From: Botrimarina hoheduenensis
GTDB taxonomy: Bacteria; Planctomycetota; Planctomycetia; Pirellulales; Lacipirellulaceae
NCBI RefSeq assembly: GCF_007859815.1
Contig: NZ_SJPH01000003.1
Coordinates: 619,864-683,863 of the forward strand
DNA: 64,000 bases
Direction of reading: 5' to 3'
Positions within the stretch are counted from its first letter, which is position 1. Every line of letters starts with the position of its first letter. A program made the translations under genes and the position numbers. The notes under the pieces were generated by a model that worked only from the letters and a program-made list of their open reading frames with translations, did no database searches and had not been told where the DNA came from. Below are positions 45,013 through 53,795 of this stretch, in pieces.

Positions 45013-46413
45013 TCACTCGCCCAGCGTGCGTTTGCGGCGTAGCAGGTGGTGGTAGTGCTGGGCGAACCGGTGCGATTCGTCGCGGACGTACTGCAACAGC
45101 CGCAGCGCGTACGCGTGGCGGCTGAGCCGCAGCGGTTCGCTCTCGCCGGGCCGATAGATGAGCTCCTCTTTCTTCGCGAGCGAGATCACCGTCGGCGGCT
45201 GGATCGCGAGCGCTGCGAACGCCTCCATCGCCCGGCCGAGCTGTCCCTTGCCGCCATCCACAAGCAGGATGTCGGGGAACGAGGCCCCCTCGGCTTCGAG
45301 TTTCTTGAACCGTCGGGCCACCACCTCACGGATGCTGGCGAAGTCGTCGATCCCCTGCACCTCGCGGATCTGAAAGCGTCGATAGCCCGGTTTGAACGGC
45401 AGGCCATCGATAAACTGCACGAGCGAGGCGACCGTTTCGGTTCCGCCCAGGTGGGCGATATCGACCCCCTCGATCACACGCGGCGGCTGCTTCAGGCCGA
45501 GCACCTTTTGCAGGCCGGCGAGCCCCTTCTTCGGGTCAACGTAAAAAACCTCGGGCTGAACGTCTTCTTCCAGTTCGCCCCGTTCGTCGAGGCGTTCCAG
45601 CAGGCGGATCTCGTCGCGCAGGCGGGCCGCCTTCTCGAAGCGGAGGCTGCCGGCCGCCTCTTCCATCTCGGCATTCATCTCACGGAGCAGCTTGGTGCGG
45701 CCCCCTTCCAGAAAGGTCCGCAGCCGCGCGATATCCTTGCGGTACTCGTCTTTGCCGATACGCAGATTGCACGGCGCGGTACACTGGTCGATCGACGCCA
45801 GCAGGCATGGTCGAAACCAGCGCCAGCGTTCGTCCCCCTCGTCGATATCGAGCGAGCACGTGCGGAACTTGAACACGCGCTGCAGCACCTGCACGGCACC
45901 GCGCAGTGCGCCCATGCTAGTGAACGGGCCGTAGAGCTTGGCCGCGGTTGCCTTGGGTTCGCGTGTGATCTCGACTCGCGGAAAATCCTCGTGCGTGGTG
46001 ATCTGCAGATAGGGGAACGACTTGTCGTCGCGCAACTCGCGATTGAAGCGGGGCTGGATGTCCTTCACGAGGCGCGCTTCGAGCAGCAGGGCGTCGACCT
46101 CGCTCTCGGCGTCGAGGAAGTCGATGTCGTATGCCTCGGTCACGAGCTGAGCGGTGCGCTGTTCCTCGGCGGCGGCCCGCAGGAAGTAGCTGCCCGCGCG
46201 GGCCCGCAGGTTTTTCGCTTTGCCGACATAGATGACCCGCCCCTTGCTGTCTTGGAAGAGGTAGACGCCGGGGGTGGTGGGAAACTTGCTGCGGACCTTT
46301 TCGGCGGCGCGTTCGAAGAACTCGGCCTGCGTTTTGGGCAGCGACGGCGCAGGGAGCCCGTCGTCGCCGTCGGGCGCGGTCTCGCGGGTCGTCGTGTTCG
46401 AATTGTCCGCCAT
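45013..46413 (-). CDS. uvrC: UvrC, excinuclease subunit C, short form, 466 aa
   Basis: A nuclease of nucleotide excision repair, making the two incisions after UvrA/UvrB mark damage. It has an N-terminal GIY-YIG domain (PGVYLFQDSKGRVIYVGKAK, residues 48-67), a central cysteine region (CTAPCNL), a UVR segment (AAGSLRFEKAARLRDEI) and the RNase H-like C-terminal nuclease (EGVDIAHLGG and LLVDGGKGQLG with both aspartates). It ends at RFAQHYHHLLRRKRTLGE, just where E. coli UvrC (610 aa) would continue into its helix-hairpin-helix tail. The tail is missing, and no frameshift in the flanking bases restores it by eye. Confidence 0.93.
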   Translation of the reverse strand: MADNSNTTTRETAPDGDDGLPAPSLPKTQAEFFERAAEKVRSKFPTTPGVYLFQDSKGRVIYVGKAKNLRARAGSYFLRAAAEEQRTAQLVTEAYDIDFLDAESEVDALLLEARLVKDIQPRFNRELRDDKSFPYLQITTHEDFPRVEITREPKATAAKLYGPFTSMGALRGAVQVLQRVFKFRTCSLDIDEGDERWRWFRPCLLASIDQCTAPCNLRIGKDEYRKDIARLRTFLEGGRTKLLREMNAEMEEAAGSLRFEKAARLRDEIRLLERLDERGELEEDVQPEVFYVDPKKGLAGLQKVLGLKQPPRVIEGVDIAHLGGTETVASLVQFIDGLPFKPGYRRFQIREVQGIDDFASIREVVARRFKKLEAEGASFPDILLVDGGKGQLGRAMEAFAALAIQPPTVISLAKKEELIYRPGESEPLRLSRHAYALRLLQYVRDESHRFAQHYHHLLRRKRTLGE

Positions 46414-46544
46414 GCTACCTCAGAAGCCGTGTGAAGCTTACGCCCAGGGGCGCGCGCTTGTCTTTACCAAGGGTAGGCGCTTCGCGGCCCGTGAGAAGCG
46501 TGATGGCACCACGCCGCTGACGCTGAACGTTCGTGCGGCACGCA

Positions 46545-47003
46545 CTAGGCACTGATTTGGTAGCGAAGGCGGAGCGTCAACGGCGGCGCCGGCAGCGGTC
46601 CGAGCGGCGATATCGTCTGACGTTCTCCGACCGTTTCGACCGTGACCGGTGCCCGATCGTCTGCCAGGGTGACGGCACGGGCCCCGTTCCCCCGATAAAT
46701 CACGCCGATCCCGTCGGCCGCGGACTTGGTTCGACACGCCAGATCGAAGACCAGCCCCGCGGCGGTGGGCTCGACGCTCGCCGACCAGTGCCGATCGCCC
46801 GACATGCCCGAGACGAACAGCAACTCACCCTGCTGGTGCAGATCGGTGTAGACCGGGGTCTCAGCGTCCGCTTCGTCGGCGAGCGCCCTCAGGCATCCGG
46901 TGCTTGAGACGATCTGGTGCGTGTACCGGTCGGCCTGCCAGATGAACGTGATCTGCAAGCCGCCGCAGCGGATCGTGCCGCCGATGTCACCGTCTTTCGG
47001 CAT
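46545..47003 (-). CDS. Conserved-looking hypothetical protein, 152 aa
   Basis: I do not recognise the family. The N-terminal block IGGTIRCGGLQITFIWQADRY and the GDRHWSASVE strand suggest a small beta-rich domain, and the end (PLTLRLRYQIS) is also beta. There is no signal peptide or membrane segment. The start is uncertain: the ATG at 47003 lacks a clear ribosome-binding site, and an in-frame start 24 codons upstream exists but overlaps prfB. It lies between prfB (upstream) and uvrC (downstream) on the same strand. Codon use resembles its neighbours. Confidence 0.5.
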   Translation of the reverse strand: MPKDGDIGGTIRCGGLQITFIWQADRYTHQIVSSTGCLRALADEADAETPVYTDLHQQGELLFVSGMSGDRHWSASVEPTAAGLVFDLACRTKSAADGIGVIYRGNGARAVTLADDRAPVTVETVGERQTISPLGPLPAPPLTLRLRYQISA

Positions 47004-47071
47004 CGCTAGCGAGTGGTAAAAAAGCGAAAGGGGGGCGAAGCCGGGCCGGTTGTCCTGGCGGCGCGACGCGA

Positions 47072-48194
47072 TCAATCGTCGTCGCCATCGTCTTCAACAG
47101 GTTGGCCGGCACGCCAGCGGAGCACCGCGTCGAGGAAGCCCTGGATGTCGCCGTCCAAGGCGGCGTGGAAGTTCCCCTGCTGGTACTTCGTGCGGGTGTC
47201 TTTGACGCGCTGGTCAGGATGCAGGAAGTAGTTGCGGATCTGGCTGCCGAAGCCGGTTTTGGCTTGCGTGTTGTGCTTGGCGGCTTCTTCTTGCTCGCGC
47301 TTCTCTTCTTCCAAGCGGGCGATGCGGGCCCGGAGCATCTTCCACGCGCTCGCGCGGTTCTTGTGCTGGGACCGCTCGTTTTGGCAAGTGACCACAATGC
47401 CGGTCGGCTCGTGCGTGAGGCGCACCGCCGAATCGGTTTTGTTGACGTGCTGGCCGCCGGCACCGCTCGCGCGGTAGGTGTCGGTGCGGACGTCCGCTTC
47501 GTCGATCTCGACTTCGACCGAGTCAGCGATCTCGGGCGAGACGTCAACCGCCGCGAAGCTGGTTTGCCGCTTCCCCTCAGAGTTGAACGGGCTGATGCGC
47601 ACCAGGCGGTGGATGCCCGTTTCGCCCCGCAGATAGCCATAGGCCATGGGGCCGCGGATGACGACCGTGGCGTTGTTGATGCCCGCCTCTTCGTTGTCGG
47701 AGCGGTCGAGCAGCTCCGCCGTGTACTCGTTCTTGCCGGCCCATTGCAGGTACATGCGGAGCAGCATCTCGGCCCAGTCGTTGGCGTCGGTGCCACCGTC
47801 GCGGGCGTTGATCGTGATGATGGCCCCCGCGGCGTCGTTGGGGCCGTTGAGCAGCGCGGAGAGCTTCAGCCCGTCGAGCCGCCCCTCGATCCGCGCGATC
47901 TCGACCTGCGCCTCGGCCGCAAAGGCCTCGTCCTCTTCGGCCATTTCCAGCAGGGCGTCCAGGTCGCCAGCCGCCTTGAGCGCGCTATCGAGCGGCCCAA
48001 CAACGGTGTTAAGCCCCTTCAGCTCGGCGATGACGGCCTGGGCCTGTTCCTGGTCGTTCCAGAAATCTACCGCGGATTGCCGATCTTCGAGCGCGGCGAT
48101 GCGCTGCTTCTTGCCAGCGTAGTCAAAGAGAGTCCCTGAGCTGTACCAGGGCCTCGCGGATCGCCTCGGCGCGATCGTACCATTCTTTATCCAT
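47072..48194 (-). CDS. prfB: PrfB, peptide chain release factor 2 (with programmed +1 frameshift), 373 aa
   Basis: RF2 recognises UGA and UAA stop codons and releases the peptide through its GGQ loop. The first 23 residues (MDKEWYDRAEAIREALV and onwards) are read in one frame up to CTT at 48128-48126. The ribosome then skips the T of TGA at 48125 and continues as GAC in the next frame to 47072. The join gives a full-length RF2. The anticodon tripeptide SPF (about residues 201-203) and the catalytic GGQ (about 246-248) are intact. The two frames are otherwise contiguous with no other defect. It is divergent from mnmA. Confidence 0.95.
48122..48137 (-). promoter_or_regulatory. prfB programmed frameshift site
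   Basis: Read on the minus strand: an AGGG Shine-Dalgarno-like stimulator, then GAC TCT, then CTT TGA C. The spacing of AGG, two codons, CTT and TGA is identical to the E. coli prfB site. Scarce RF2 lets the ribosome slip +1 at CTT-TGA, making more RF2; abundant RF2 terminates there. This is autoregulation of release factor level. Confidence 0.93.
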
Positions 48195-48351
48195 CGTTGC
48201 TCTCGCGGCAAACGTCTTGTGGGACCCGAGGTTATATCGGCTGGCGGGCGGCGTAGGATAGTGGGCAGCCGCCTGTCTCCCCCCCGGTTTACGTTCGGCG
48301 GTCCCGTTGCCCGCCACCCTGTCCAACCCCCTTCCCCTGCCCGACCGCCAA

Positions 48352-49476
48352 ATGTCTCGCGTAGTACTCGCCATGTCGGGCGGCGTCGATTCGAGCGTCG
48401 CCGCGTATCTGCTGCTCCAGGCCGGGCACGAGGTGATCGGCGTATTTATGCGGCACGGAGAAAAGTCGCCCGCTGCCTGTCACCTCGAAACACCTAGCGC
48501 CAGCCGGGCCTCGCTGCCCGTGATTTCGCGGCTGGACCACAAGCAGGGCTGCTGCACCGCCGCCGACGCCGAAGACGCCCGCCGGGTTTCCGATCGGCTC
48601 GGCATGCCGTTCTATGCGCTCGACCTGAACGAGGAGTTCGGGCGGATCATGGACTACTTCGTCGCCGAGTACGCCCGCGGCCGCACGCCCAACCCCTGTG
48701 TGCAGTGCAACAACTGGCTGAAGTTCGGCAAGCTGTTCGACTACGCCGACTCGGTGGACGCACGCTATGTGGCGACGGGGCATTATGCCCGCCTCGCGCA
48801 GCTTGCTGACGGGCCGGCGCTGTTGCGGGGCGTCGATGCCTCAAAGGATCAGTCGTACGTGCTCGCGGGGATCGGTCGCCAGCTGCTGCCGCGCATGCTG
48901 CTACCGGTGGGCGGCTTCCAGAAAGCTGAAATCCGCCAGATGGCGGAGCGGATCGGGCTGCGCGTTGCGCAGAAGAAAGACAGCCAAGAAATCTGCTTCG
49001 TCACACAGGGGCGCTACGACGAGTTCGTCAAACGCCGTCTGGGCGACGAGGACCGTAGCGGTGAAATCGTCACCACCGACGGCAGTGTGGTTGGCGAGCA
49101 CGCGGGGATCGACGGTTTCACAATCGGTCAGCGGAAGGGGCTTGGTGTGGCGCTCGGGAAACCGGCGTTCGTTGTGCGAATCGAGCCCGACACTCGGCGT
49201 GTCGTGCTGGGGGAGCGGGCCGATCTCGATCGGACGGAACTTACCGCCGAGAAGGCGAACTGGCTGGTAGACCTGCCGAGCGAGGTGCCGCTGCGCTGTC
49301 TTGCGCAGATCCGCTACAACGCACCGGCGACGCCGGCGACGCTCGAACTCGGTACCGAAGGGCGTTTCCGGGTGGTTTTTGACACTCCGGCTCAGGGGGT
49401 TACTCCGGGCCAAGCCGTCGTCTGTTACGCTGAGGCAGAACCCGACCGCGTTCTCGGCGGCGGATGGATCGAATAA
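48352..49476 (+). CDS. mnmA: MnmA, tRNA 2-thiouridylase, 374 aa
   Basis: A cytosolic enzyme that installs the 2-thio group on U34 of tRNA-Lys, -Glu and -Gln. The PP-loop SGGVDSS lies at residues 9-15. The catalytic cysteines sit in NPCVQCNNWLKFG and SQEICFVTQG. The C-terminal GxRxGL-type FTIGQRKGLGVALGKP block and the beta-barrel follow. A cysteine-containing insertion (AACHLETPSAS and QGCCTAADAEDA) after the first strand is longer than in E. coli. The ATG at 48352 matches the family N-terminus. It is divergent from prfB across 157 bases. Confidence 0.93.
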   Translation: MSRVVLAMSGGVDSSVAAYLLLQAGHEVIGVFMRHGEKSPAACHLETPSASRASLPVISRLDHKQGCCTAADAEDARRVSDRLGMPFYALDLNEEFGRIMDYFVAEYARGRTPNPCVQCNNWLKFGKLFDYADSVDARYVATGHYARLAQLADGPALLRGVDASKDQSYVLAGIGRQLLPRMLLPVGGFQKAEIRQMAERIGLRVAQKKDSQEICFVTQGRYDEFVKRRLGDEDRSGEIVTTDGSVVGEHAGIDGFTIGQRKGLGVALGKPAFVVRIEPDTRRVVLGERADLDRTELTAEKANWLVDLPSEVPLRCLAQIRYNAPATPATLELGTEGRFRVVFDTPAQGVTPGQAVVCYAEAEPDRVLGGGWIE

Positions 49477-49527
49477 GAGAACACCGCGGGCTTCCGCCAG
49501 CGGACCAGGAACGCAACGGGAAGAGAG

Positions 49528-51591
49528 ATGCCCAACGCCCTCGCCGACGAAACCTCGCCTTATCTCTTGCAGCATAAGGACAATCCGGTCGATTGGCGGC
49601 CCTGGGGAGAGGAGGCGCTCGCCTTGGCCAAGAGCCATAGCAAGCCGATCTTTCTCTCGATCGGTTACTCGGCGTGCCACTGGTGCCACGTGATGGAGCA
49701 CGAGAGCTTCGAAGACGCGGGCATCGCCGCGGTGCTAAACGAAAACTTCGTGCCGATCAAAGTCGATCGCGAGGAGCGGCCCGATCTGGATCAGATCTAC
49801 ATGCAGGCGGTTCAGCAGATGACCGGCCGCGGGGGCTGGCCGATGAGCGTCTTTTTGACGCCCGATCTCAAGCCGTTCTACGGCGGTACCTACTGGCCCG
49901 CCCACGCGGGGCGCGGCATGCCGGGGTTCGATCAGGTGCTCGAAGCGGTGCACGACGCCTGGACCAATCGCCGCGAGCAAGCGCTACAAACCGCGGACCA
50001 GCTCACCGCTCGGCTCGGGAACACGTTGCCGGGGGAAACTGGCGAACTGAATCACGGCCTGATCGAAGCGGCTGGCCAGCAGCTGGAACGCTCCTTCGAC
50101 GCCACCCACGGCGGGTTTGGCGCTGCGCCCAAGTTTCCGCACACCATGGACCTGGCGGTGCTCATGCGGCTGGCCTCGTCGAGTGGCCGATCGGCGTGGC
50201 TCGATATGGTTCGGCTGACGCTCGACCGGATGGCGGCGGGCGGCATCTACGATCATCTGGGGGGCGGCTTCGCGCGGTACAGCGTCGATGAGCGTTGGAT
50301 CGTGCCGCACTTCGAGAAGATGCTCTACGACAACGCCCTGCTTGCCGGGGTGTATACCGAAGCGTTTGTCGCAACCGGCGAAGTCGCTTACGGGCGCATT
50401 GCCCGCGAGACGCTCGACTACGTGCTCAAAGAGATGACCGGTCCGGAAGGGGCTTTCTACAGCACCGAAGACGCCGACAGCGCTCCGCACAACGACTCGC
50501 AAGGGCATAAGGAAGAGGGCCTCTATTACACCTGGAAACCCGAGGAGATCCGTAAGGTTCTGGGGGAAGATGCCGCGGACCTGTTCTGTAGGGTGTACGA
50601 CGTGACGCCGATCGGCAACTTCGAGCGACGCAACATCCTGTGTATCTCCAAGTCAATCTCGACGCAGGCCAAAGTGATGGGCCTGAACGCCGCCGACCTC
50701 GGGCGCGAGCTGGCCAAGTCACGCGCGAAGCTCCTTGCCGCCCGTGCCAAACGGCCCCGCCCCGGGTTGGACGACAAGGTGCTCACTTCCTGGAACGGGC
50801 TGATGATCGAGGCGCTGGCCCGCGCGGGCGCGGCGCTAGGCGAGCCGCGTTATGTGGCTGCCGCGGGCCGGGCCGCCGACTTTGTCTTCACCCAACTGCG
50901 CGATGCTGAGGGCCGTCTGCTTCACACTTGGCGCAAGGGGCGGGCCACTCTCAACGCCTATCTGGACGACTATGCCGCGCTAGCCTGCGGTCTGATCGCC
51001 CTGTACGAAGCCAGCTTTGACGAACGGCGTATCGATCAAGCCGCTGAGCTGCTCGACGTGGTGCTCACCCGCTTTGCCGATCCCGCCGCGGGAGGCTTTT
51101 TCTTTACCGCCGACGACCACGAGGCGCTGATCGTGCGGCAGAAGGATTTTATGGACAACGCCACACCGTGCGGCAACTCGCTCGCCGCCACGGCACTGGT
51201 GAAGCTTGGCAAGCTGACAGGCGACGCCCAATGGCTCGATGCGGCCCGATCGACGCTCGTGGCTGCCACGCCGGTCATGCGGCACGCCCCGACCGCCGCG
51301 GGGCAGATGCTCGCGGCCCTTGATCTGCTGCTCGGGCCGAGCAGTGAGCGGGTGCTGCTGGGCCAGGGCCCCGCGACCGAAGTCGTCGCCACCCAACTCC
51401 GCCAGCGTTACGCCCCGCGGACCGTGCTCGCCGGCCGAGTCGGCTCGGGCTATCGGTCGCCGCGGCTCGAAGCGGTCTTTGCCGGTAAAACGTCGGTCGA
51501 GGGACAGCCCACCCTGTACGTCTGCCAGGACCATGCCTGTGCGGCACCGCTCGTTGGCGCAACGGCGATCAGCGCCGCAATCAGCGATTGA
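49528..51591 (+). CDS. DUF255 thioredoxin-like / YyaL-family protein, 687 aa
   Basis: An N-terminal thioredoxin-fold domain of the DUF255/spermatogenesis-associated-20 family carries CHWCHVM (Cys50, Cys53) in [15 protein letters not shown] (alpha/alpha)6-barrel of the N-acylglucosamine 2-epimerase type follows, with marks such as [20 protein letters not shown] and [13 protein letters not shown] [14 protein letters not shown]. The C-terminus is a small alpha/beta part. There is no signal peptide. The family is nearly universal in bacteria but without a proven activity; a redox or sugar role is inferred. It follows mnmA on the same strand, 51 bases downstream, so a joint transcript is likely. 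Confidence 0.88.
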   Translation: MPNALADETSPYLLQHKDNPVDWRPWGEEALALAKSHSKPIFLSIGYSACHWCHVMEHESFEDAGIAAVLNENFVPIKVDREERPDLDQIYMQAVQQMTGRGGWPMSVFLTPDLKPFYGGTYWPAHAGRGMPGFDQVLEAVHDAWTNRREQALQTADQLTARLGNTLPGETGELNHGLIEAAGQQLERSFDATHGGFGAAPKFPHTMDLAVLMRLASSSGRSAWLDMVRLTLDRMAAGGIYDHLGGGFARYSVDERWIVPHFEKMLYDNALLAGVYTEAFVATGEVAYGRIARETLDYVLKEMTGPEGAFYSTEDADSAPHNDSQGHKEEGLYYTWKPEEIRKVLGEDAADLFCRVYDVTPIGNFERRNILCISKSISTQAKVMGLNAADLGRELAKSRAKLLAARAKRPRPGLDDKVLTSWNGLMIEALARAGAALGEPRYVAAAGRAADFVFTQLRDAEGRLLHTWRKGRATLNAYLDDYAALACGLIALYEASFDERRIDQAAELLDVVLTRFADPAAGGFFFTADDHEALIVRQKDFMDNATPCGNSLAATALVKLGKLTGDAQWLDAARSTLVAATPVMRHAPTAAGQMLAALDLLLGPSSERVLLGQGPATEVVATQLRQRYAPRTVLAGRVGSGYRSPRLEAVFAGKTSVEGQPTLYVCQDHACAAPLVGATAISAAISD

Positions 51592-51596
51592 TTGCC

Positions 51597-51983
51597 TCAG
51601 CGCTTCAGGCGCTCGGCTCTGTCGAGAAGCGTCTGTAACCGCTCGATCTGTTGGTGGCTCTGTTGCACCAGTTCGTTGAGCAAGATCATCTTGCTATCGA
51701 GTTGGCCGATCAGATCCCGCGCTAGCTCGTGTAGCTCGACCTTCTCGCGACCAAGCCGTGCGGCGGCGTCGCGCTTGGCACCATCCCAGGCGTCGGCGGG
51801 CCGGGGTTGCGAGGCGATCGGGGGGCCCGACCCGCCGCGGGTCCGCTTGCCAAAATACCGATAGCTCCGTCGCAGCAGGATCGCCGTCAGGATGCCGCAC
51901 CCCAGGGCGAACGCCAGCGGCGCGAAGGGCGACGGCTCTTTCGCAGCTGTCTGGGCCAGCAGAGTGAGGTCGGCAAACACCAT
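51597..51983 (-). CDS. Small membrane protein with coiled coil, 128 aa
   Basis: No family is recognised by name. One membrane helix (PLAFALGCGILTAILL) at about residues 22-37 is followed by a basic linker and an amphipathic coiled coil (about 70-125, KVELHELARDLIGQLDSKMILL then QQIERLQTLLDRAERL). It looks like a small inner-membrane anchor of a cytosolic coiled coil. The ATG at 51983 is preceded by an in-frame GTG. It ends five bases beyond the DUF255 stop on the opposite strand. The function is unknown. Confidence 0.65.
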   Translation of the reverse strand: MVFADLTLLAQTAAKEPSPFAPLAFALGCGILTAILLRRSYRYFGKRTRGGSGPPIASQPRPADAWDGAKRDAAARLGREKVELHELARDLIGQLDSKMILLNELVQQSHQQIERLQTLLDRAERLKR

Positions 51984-52055
51984 CACGGCGACCTAGCGGC
52001 GAAGTATCGGGCGGGTAACGCGCAGCGAAAACGGGTCGGATCGCTTCCTAACCGG

Positions 52056-53246
52056 TTAGCCTCGGTTGAATGCCGCGGCTGCGGCCAGATAAACCTCGCG
52101 GACCGTCACACCTGCCGCATCTGCTACAGCCCGGCAGGCGTCGTGCTCTGGCGTAAAACGTTCTCCCCCGTCAGGCAGCGTGGCGACGATTCCAGCGACG
52201 TCACCCCACCGGGTGGCAATCGTTTCTTTCCGCCGTGGCAGCACGATCCGCGCGACGGTTTGCCGCCGCATGCCCAACGCGGTGGTGTGCCGAAAGATGA
52301 GCGCTGCCAAGCGCTCAGCGTCGGCGGGGGTCGCTTGCACACTTAACTGCACGCCGGGGCGGTGTTTCTTCATCTGCAGCGGGGTCAACGCGACATCGAG
52401 CGCACCGGCTTCCCAGAGCCGCTCGACACAGTCGCCGACCGCCTCGCCAGGGGTGTCGTCGAGGTTCGTTTCCAAGAGGACGATCGTCGTTGACGGTCCT
52501 GTTGACGCGGCGCTGGCGGCGGTCGTCTCGCCGACGATGAGCCGCAGCAGGTTCGGATGGTCGAAGTCCTTCTGCCCGGCACCGTAGCCAATCCGCTCGA
52601 TCGTCATCGCCGGCAGAGCGCCGAAACCTTTGACGAGCGTTTTGACGATCGCCGCGCCGGTGGGGGTGGTTAATTCGCCTTTCACGGGCTGGTCGGCAGG
52701 AAACTCGGCGAGCGGGACCCCTTTTAGCAGCTCCGCGGTTGCCGGTGCGGGGATCGCGCACCGACCGTGTGCGATCTGCACGAAGCCGCTGCCGGTGGGG
52801 ATCGGCGAAGCGTAAACCTCCGCAACGCCCAGCAGGTCCCAGCCGATCGCGGAGCCGACGATATCGGCGATCGAATCGACCGCTCCCACCTCGTGAAAGT
52901 GGACCTTCTCGATCGTCGTGCCGTGTGCGAGTGCCTCGGCTTCGCCCAGCCGCGTGAAGATCGCCGTGGCCAGCTCCTGCTGACGAGGTGTTAACGTGCT
53001 GCCATCGATCATCTTGGTGATGTGGTGCAGATGCCGATGCGCGTGCTCGGGTTCGTGCTCGACAACCACCTGTGTGGCGCGGAACCCCTTCTTCTTTACT
53101 TGCGTGGCGACCAGCCGGCAGCTCGGCAGGCCGAGCGAATCGATCCCCGCCTGAATCGCTGCCAGATCGACGCCCGCATCGACTAAAGCACCAAGGGTCA
53201 TGTCGCCGCTGATGCCGCTGGCGCAGTCGAGATACGCAATTTTCAT
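52056..53246 (-). CDS. larC: LarC, nickel-pincer cofactor nickel chelatase, 396 aa
   Basis: A cytosolic enzyme that inserts nickel into the pyridinium-bisthiocarboxylate nucleotide cofactor used by lactate racemase and related LarA-family enzymes. The family start MKIAYLDCASGISGDMTLGA is exact. The HAHRHLHHI histidine stretch and VHFHEVGAVDSIADIVG block follow, and the second half ends in ETNLDDTPGEAVG and MKKHRPGVQLSV, as usual. In Lactobacillus the gene is split and needs a frameshift; here it is one uninterrupted frame. The ATG at 53246 has GAGGAG upstream. No larA, larB or larE is in the window. Confidence 0.9.
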   Translation of the reverse strand: MKIAYLDCASGISGDMTLGALVDAGVDLAAIQAGIDSLGLPSCRLVATQVKKKGFRATQVVVEHEPEHAHRHLHHITKMIDGSTLTPRQQELATAIFTRLGEAEALAHGTTIEKVHFHEVGAVDSIADIVGSAIGWDLLGVAEVYASPIPTGSGFVQIAHGRCAIPAPATAELLKGVPLAEFPADQPVKGELTTPTGAAIVKTLVKGFGALPAMTIERIGYGAGQKDFDHPNLLRLIVGETTAASAASTGPSTTIVLLETNLDDTPGEAVGDCVERLWEAGALDVALTPLQMKKHRPGVQLSVQATPADAERLAALIFRHTTALGMRRQTVARIVLPRRKETIATRWGDVAGIVATLPDGGERFTPEHDACRAVADAAGVTVREVYLAAAAAFNRG

Positions 53247-53384
53247 AGAGGGCTCCTCATTGTCAGGCGGGGGAACCTCGATTCTAGCTTCGTAGGTGAA
53301 CCTGACAGAAGGTGCGGACGGCCCCGCAGGCCGGTGTTCGGACACGAGTTCCGCCGACTCGGTGTCCCGGGTATGCTTGCGCGC

Positions 53385-53795
53385 ATGAGCCAGCAACAAG
53401 AGTCACCAACGGGCGACGCCCACACCACCATCGCCGAGCTGCGCGACCTAGTCCAGCAATTCGTTGATGAACGCGAGTGGTCGGTCTATCACTCACCGAA
53501 GAATCTGGCGATGTCGATTGCCATCGAGGCAGCTGAGCTGATGGAGCACTTCCAGTGGATCGACGCCGAGGCCGCTTCCGCCGTGGCCGATGATCCGCAG
53601 AAGCGTGCCGCCGCGGGCGAAGAGCTAGCCGACGTGGTCGGCTACTGCTTGGCGATGGCCGGTGCGCTGAAGCTCGATCTGGCCGAGACGGTCCGCGCGA
53701 AGATGCTCCGCAACCACGCCAAGTACCCCGCCCGGGCTTATCGCGGCAAACCGAGCTACGAGCGCCCCGCCGAGCTTAATGGCGATGAGTCGTAA
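53385..53795 (+). CDS. MazG-like nucleotide pyrophosphohydrolase, 136 aa
   Basis: A small all-alpha NTP pyrophosphohydrolase of the MazG/dCTPase (RS21-C6) group, hydrolysing nucleoside triphosphates to monophosphates. The acidic metal motif is visible: Glu48-Ala-Ala-Glu51 (IAIEAAELMEHFQW) and Glu79-Glu80-x-x-Asp83 (GEELADVVGYCLA). The protein is a single short domain. The ATG at 53385 is chosen; an ATG four codons upstream is possible. The last 17 bases overlap the ATP-grasp gene in another frame, so translation may be coupled. Confidence 0.88.
   Translation: MSQQQESPTGDAHTTIAELRDLVQQFVDEREWSVYHSPKNLAMSIAIEAAELMEHFQWIDAEAASAVADDPQKRAAAGEELADVVGYCLAMAGALKLDLAETVRAKMLRNHAKYPARAYRGKPSYERPAELNGDES

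Noticed and set aside
45046..46434. A 462-codon open frame on the plus strand across uvrC
   Set aside because: Antisense to a well-supported uvrC with intact GIY-YIG and nuclease motifs; the opposite frame shows no family features.
48122..48128. prfB read as a broken gene
   Set aside because: The frame break falls exactly at a canonical CTT-TGA-C frameshift site, so it is regulated recoding and not a pseudogene.
47102..48139. A 345-codon plus-strand frame across prfB
   Set aside because: It is antisense to prfB, whose frameshift site and GGQ loop settle the coding strand.
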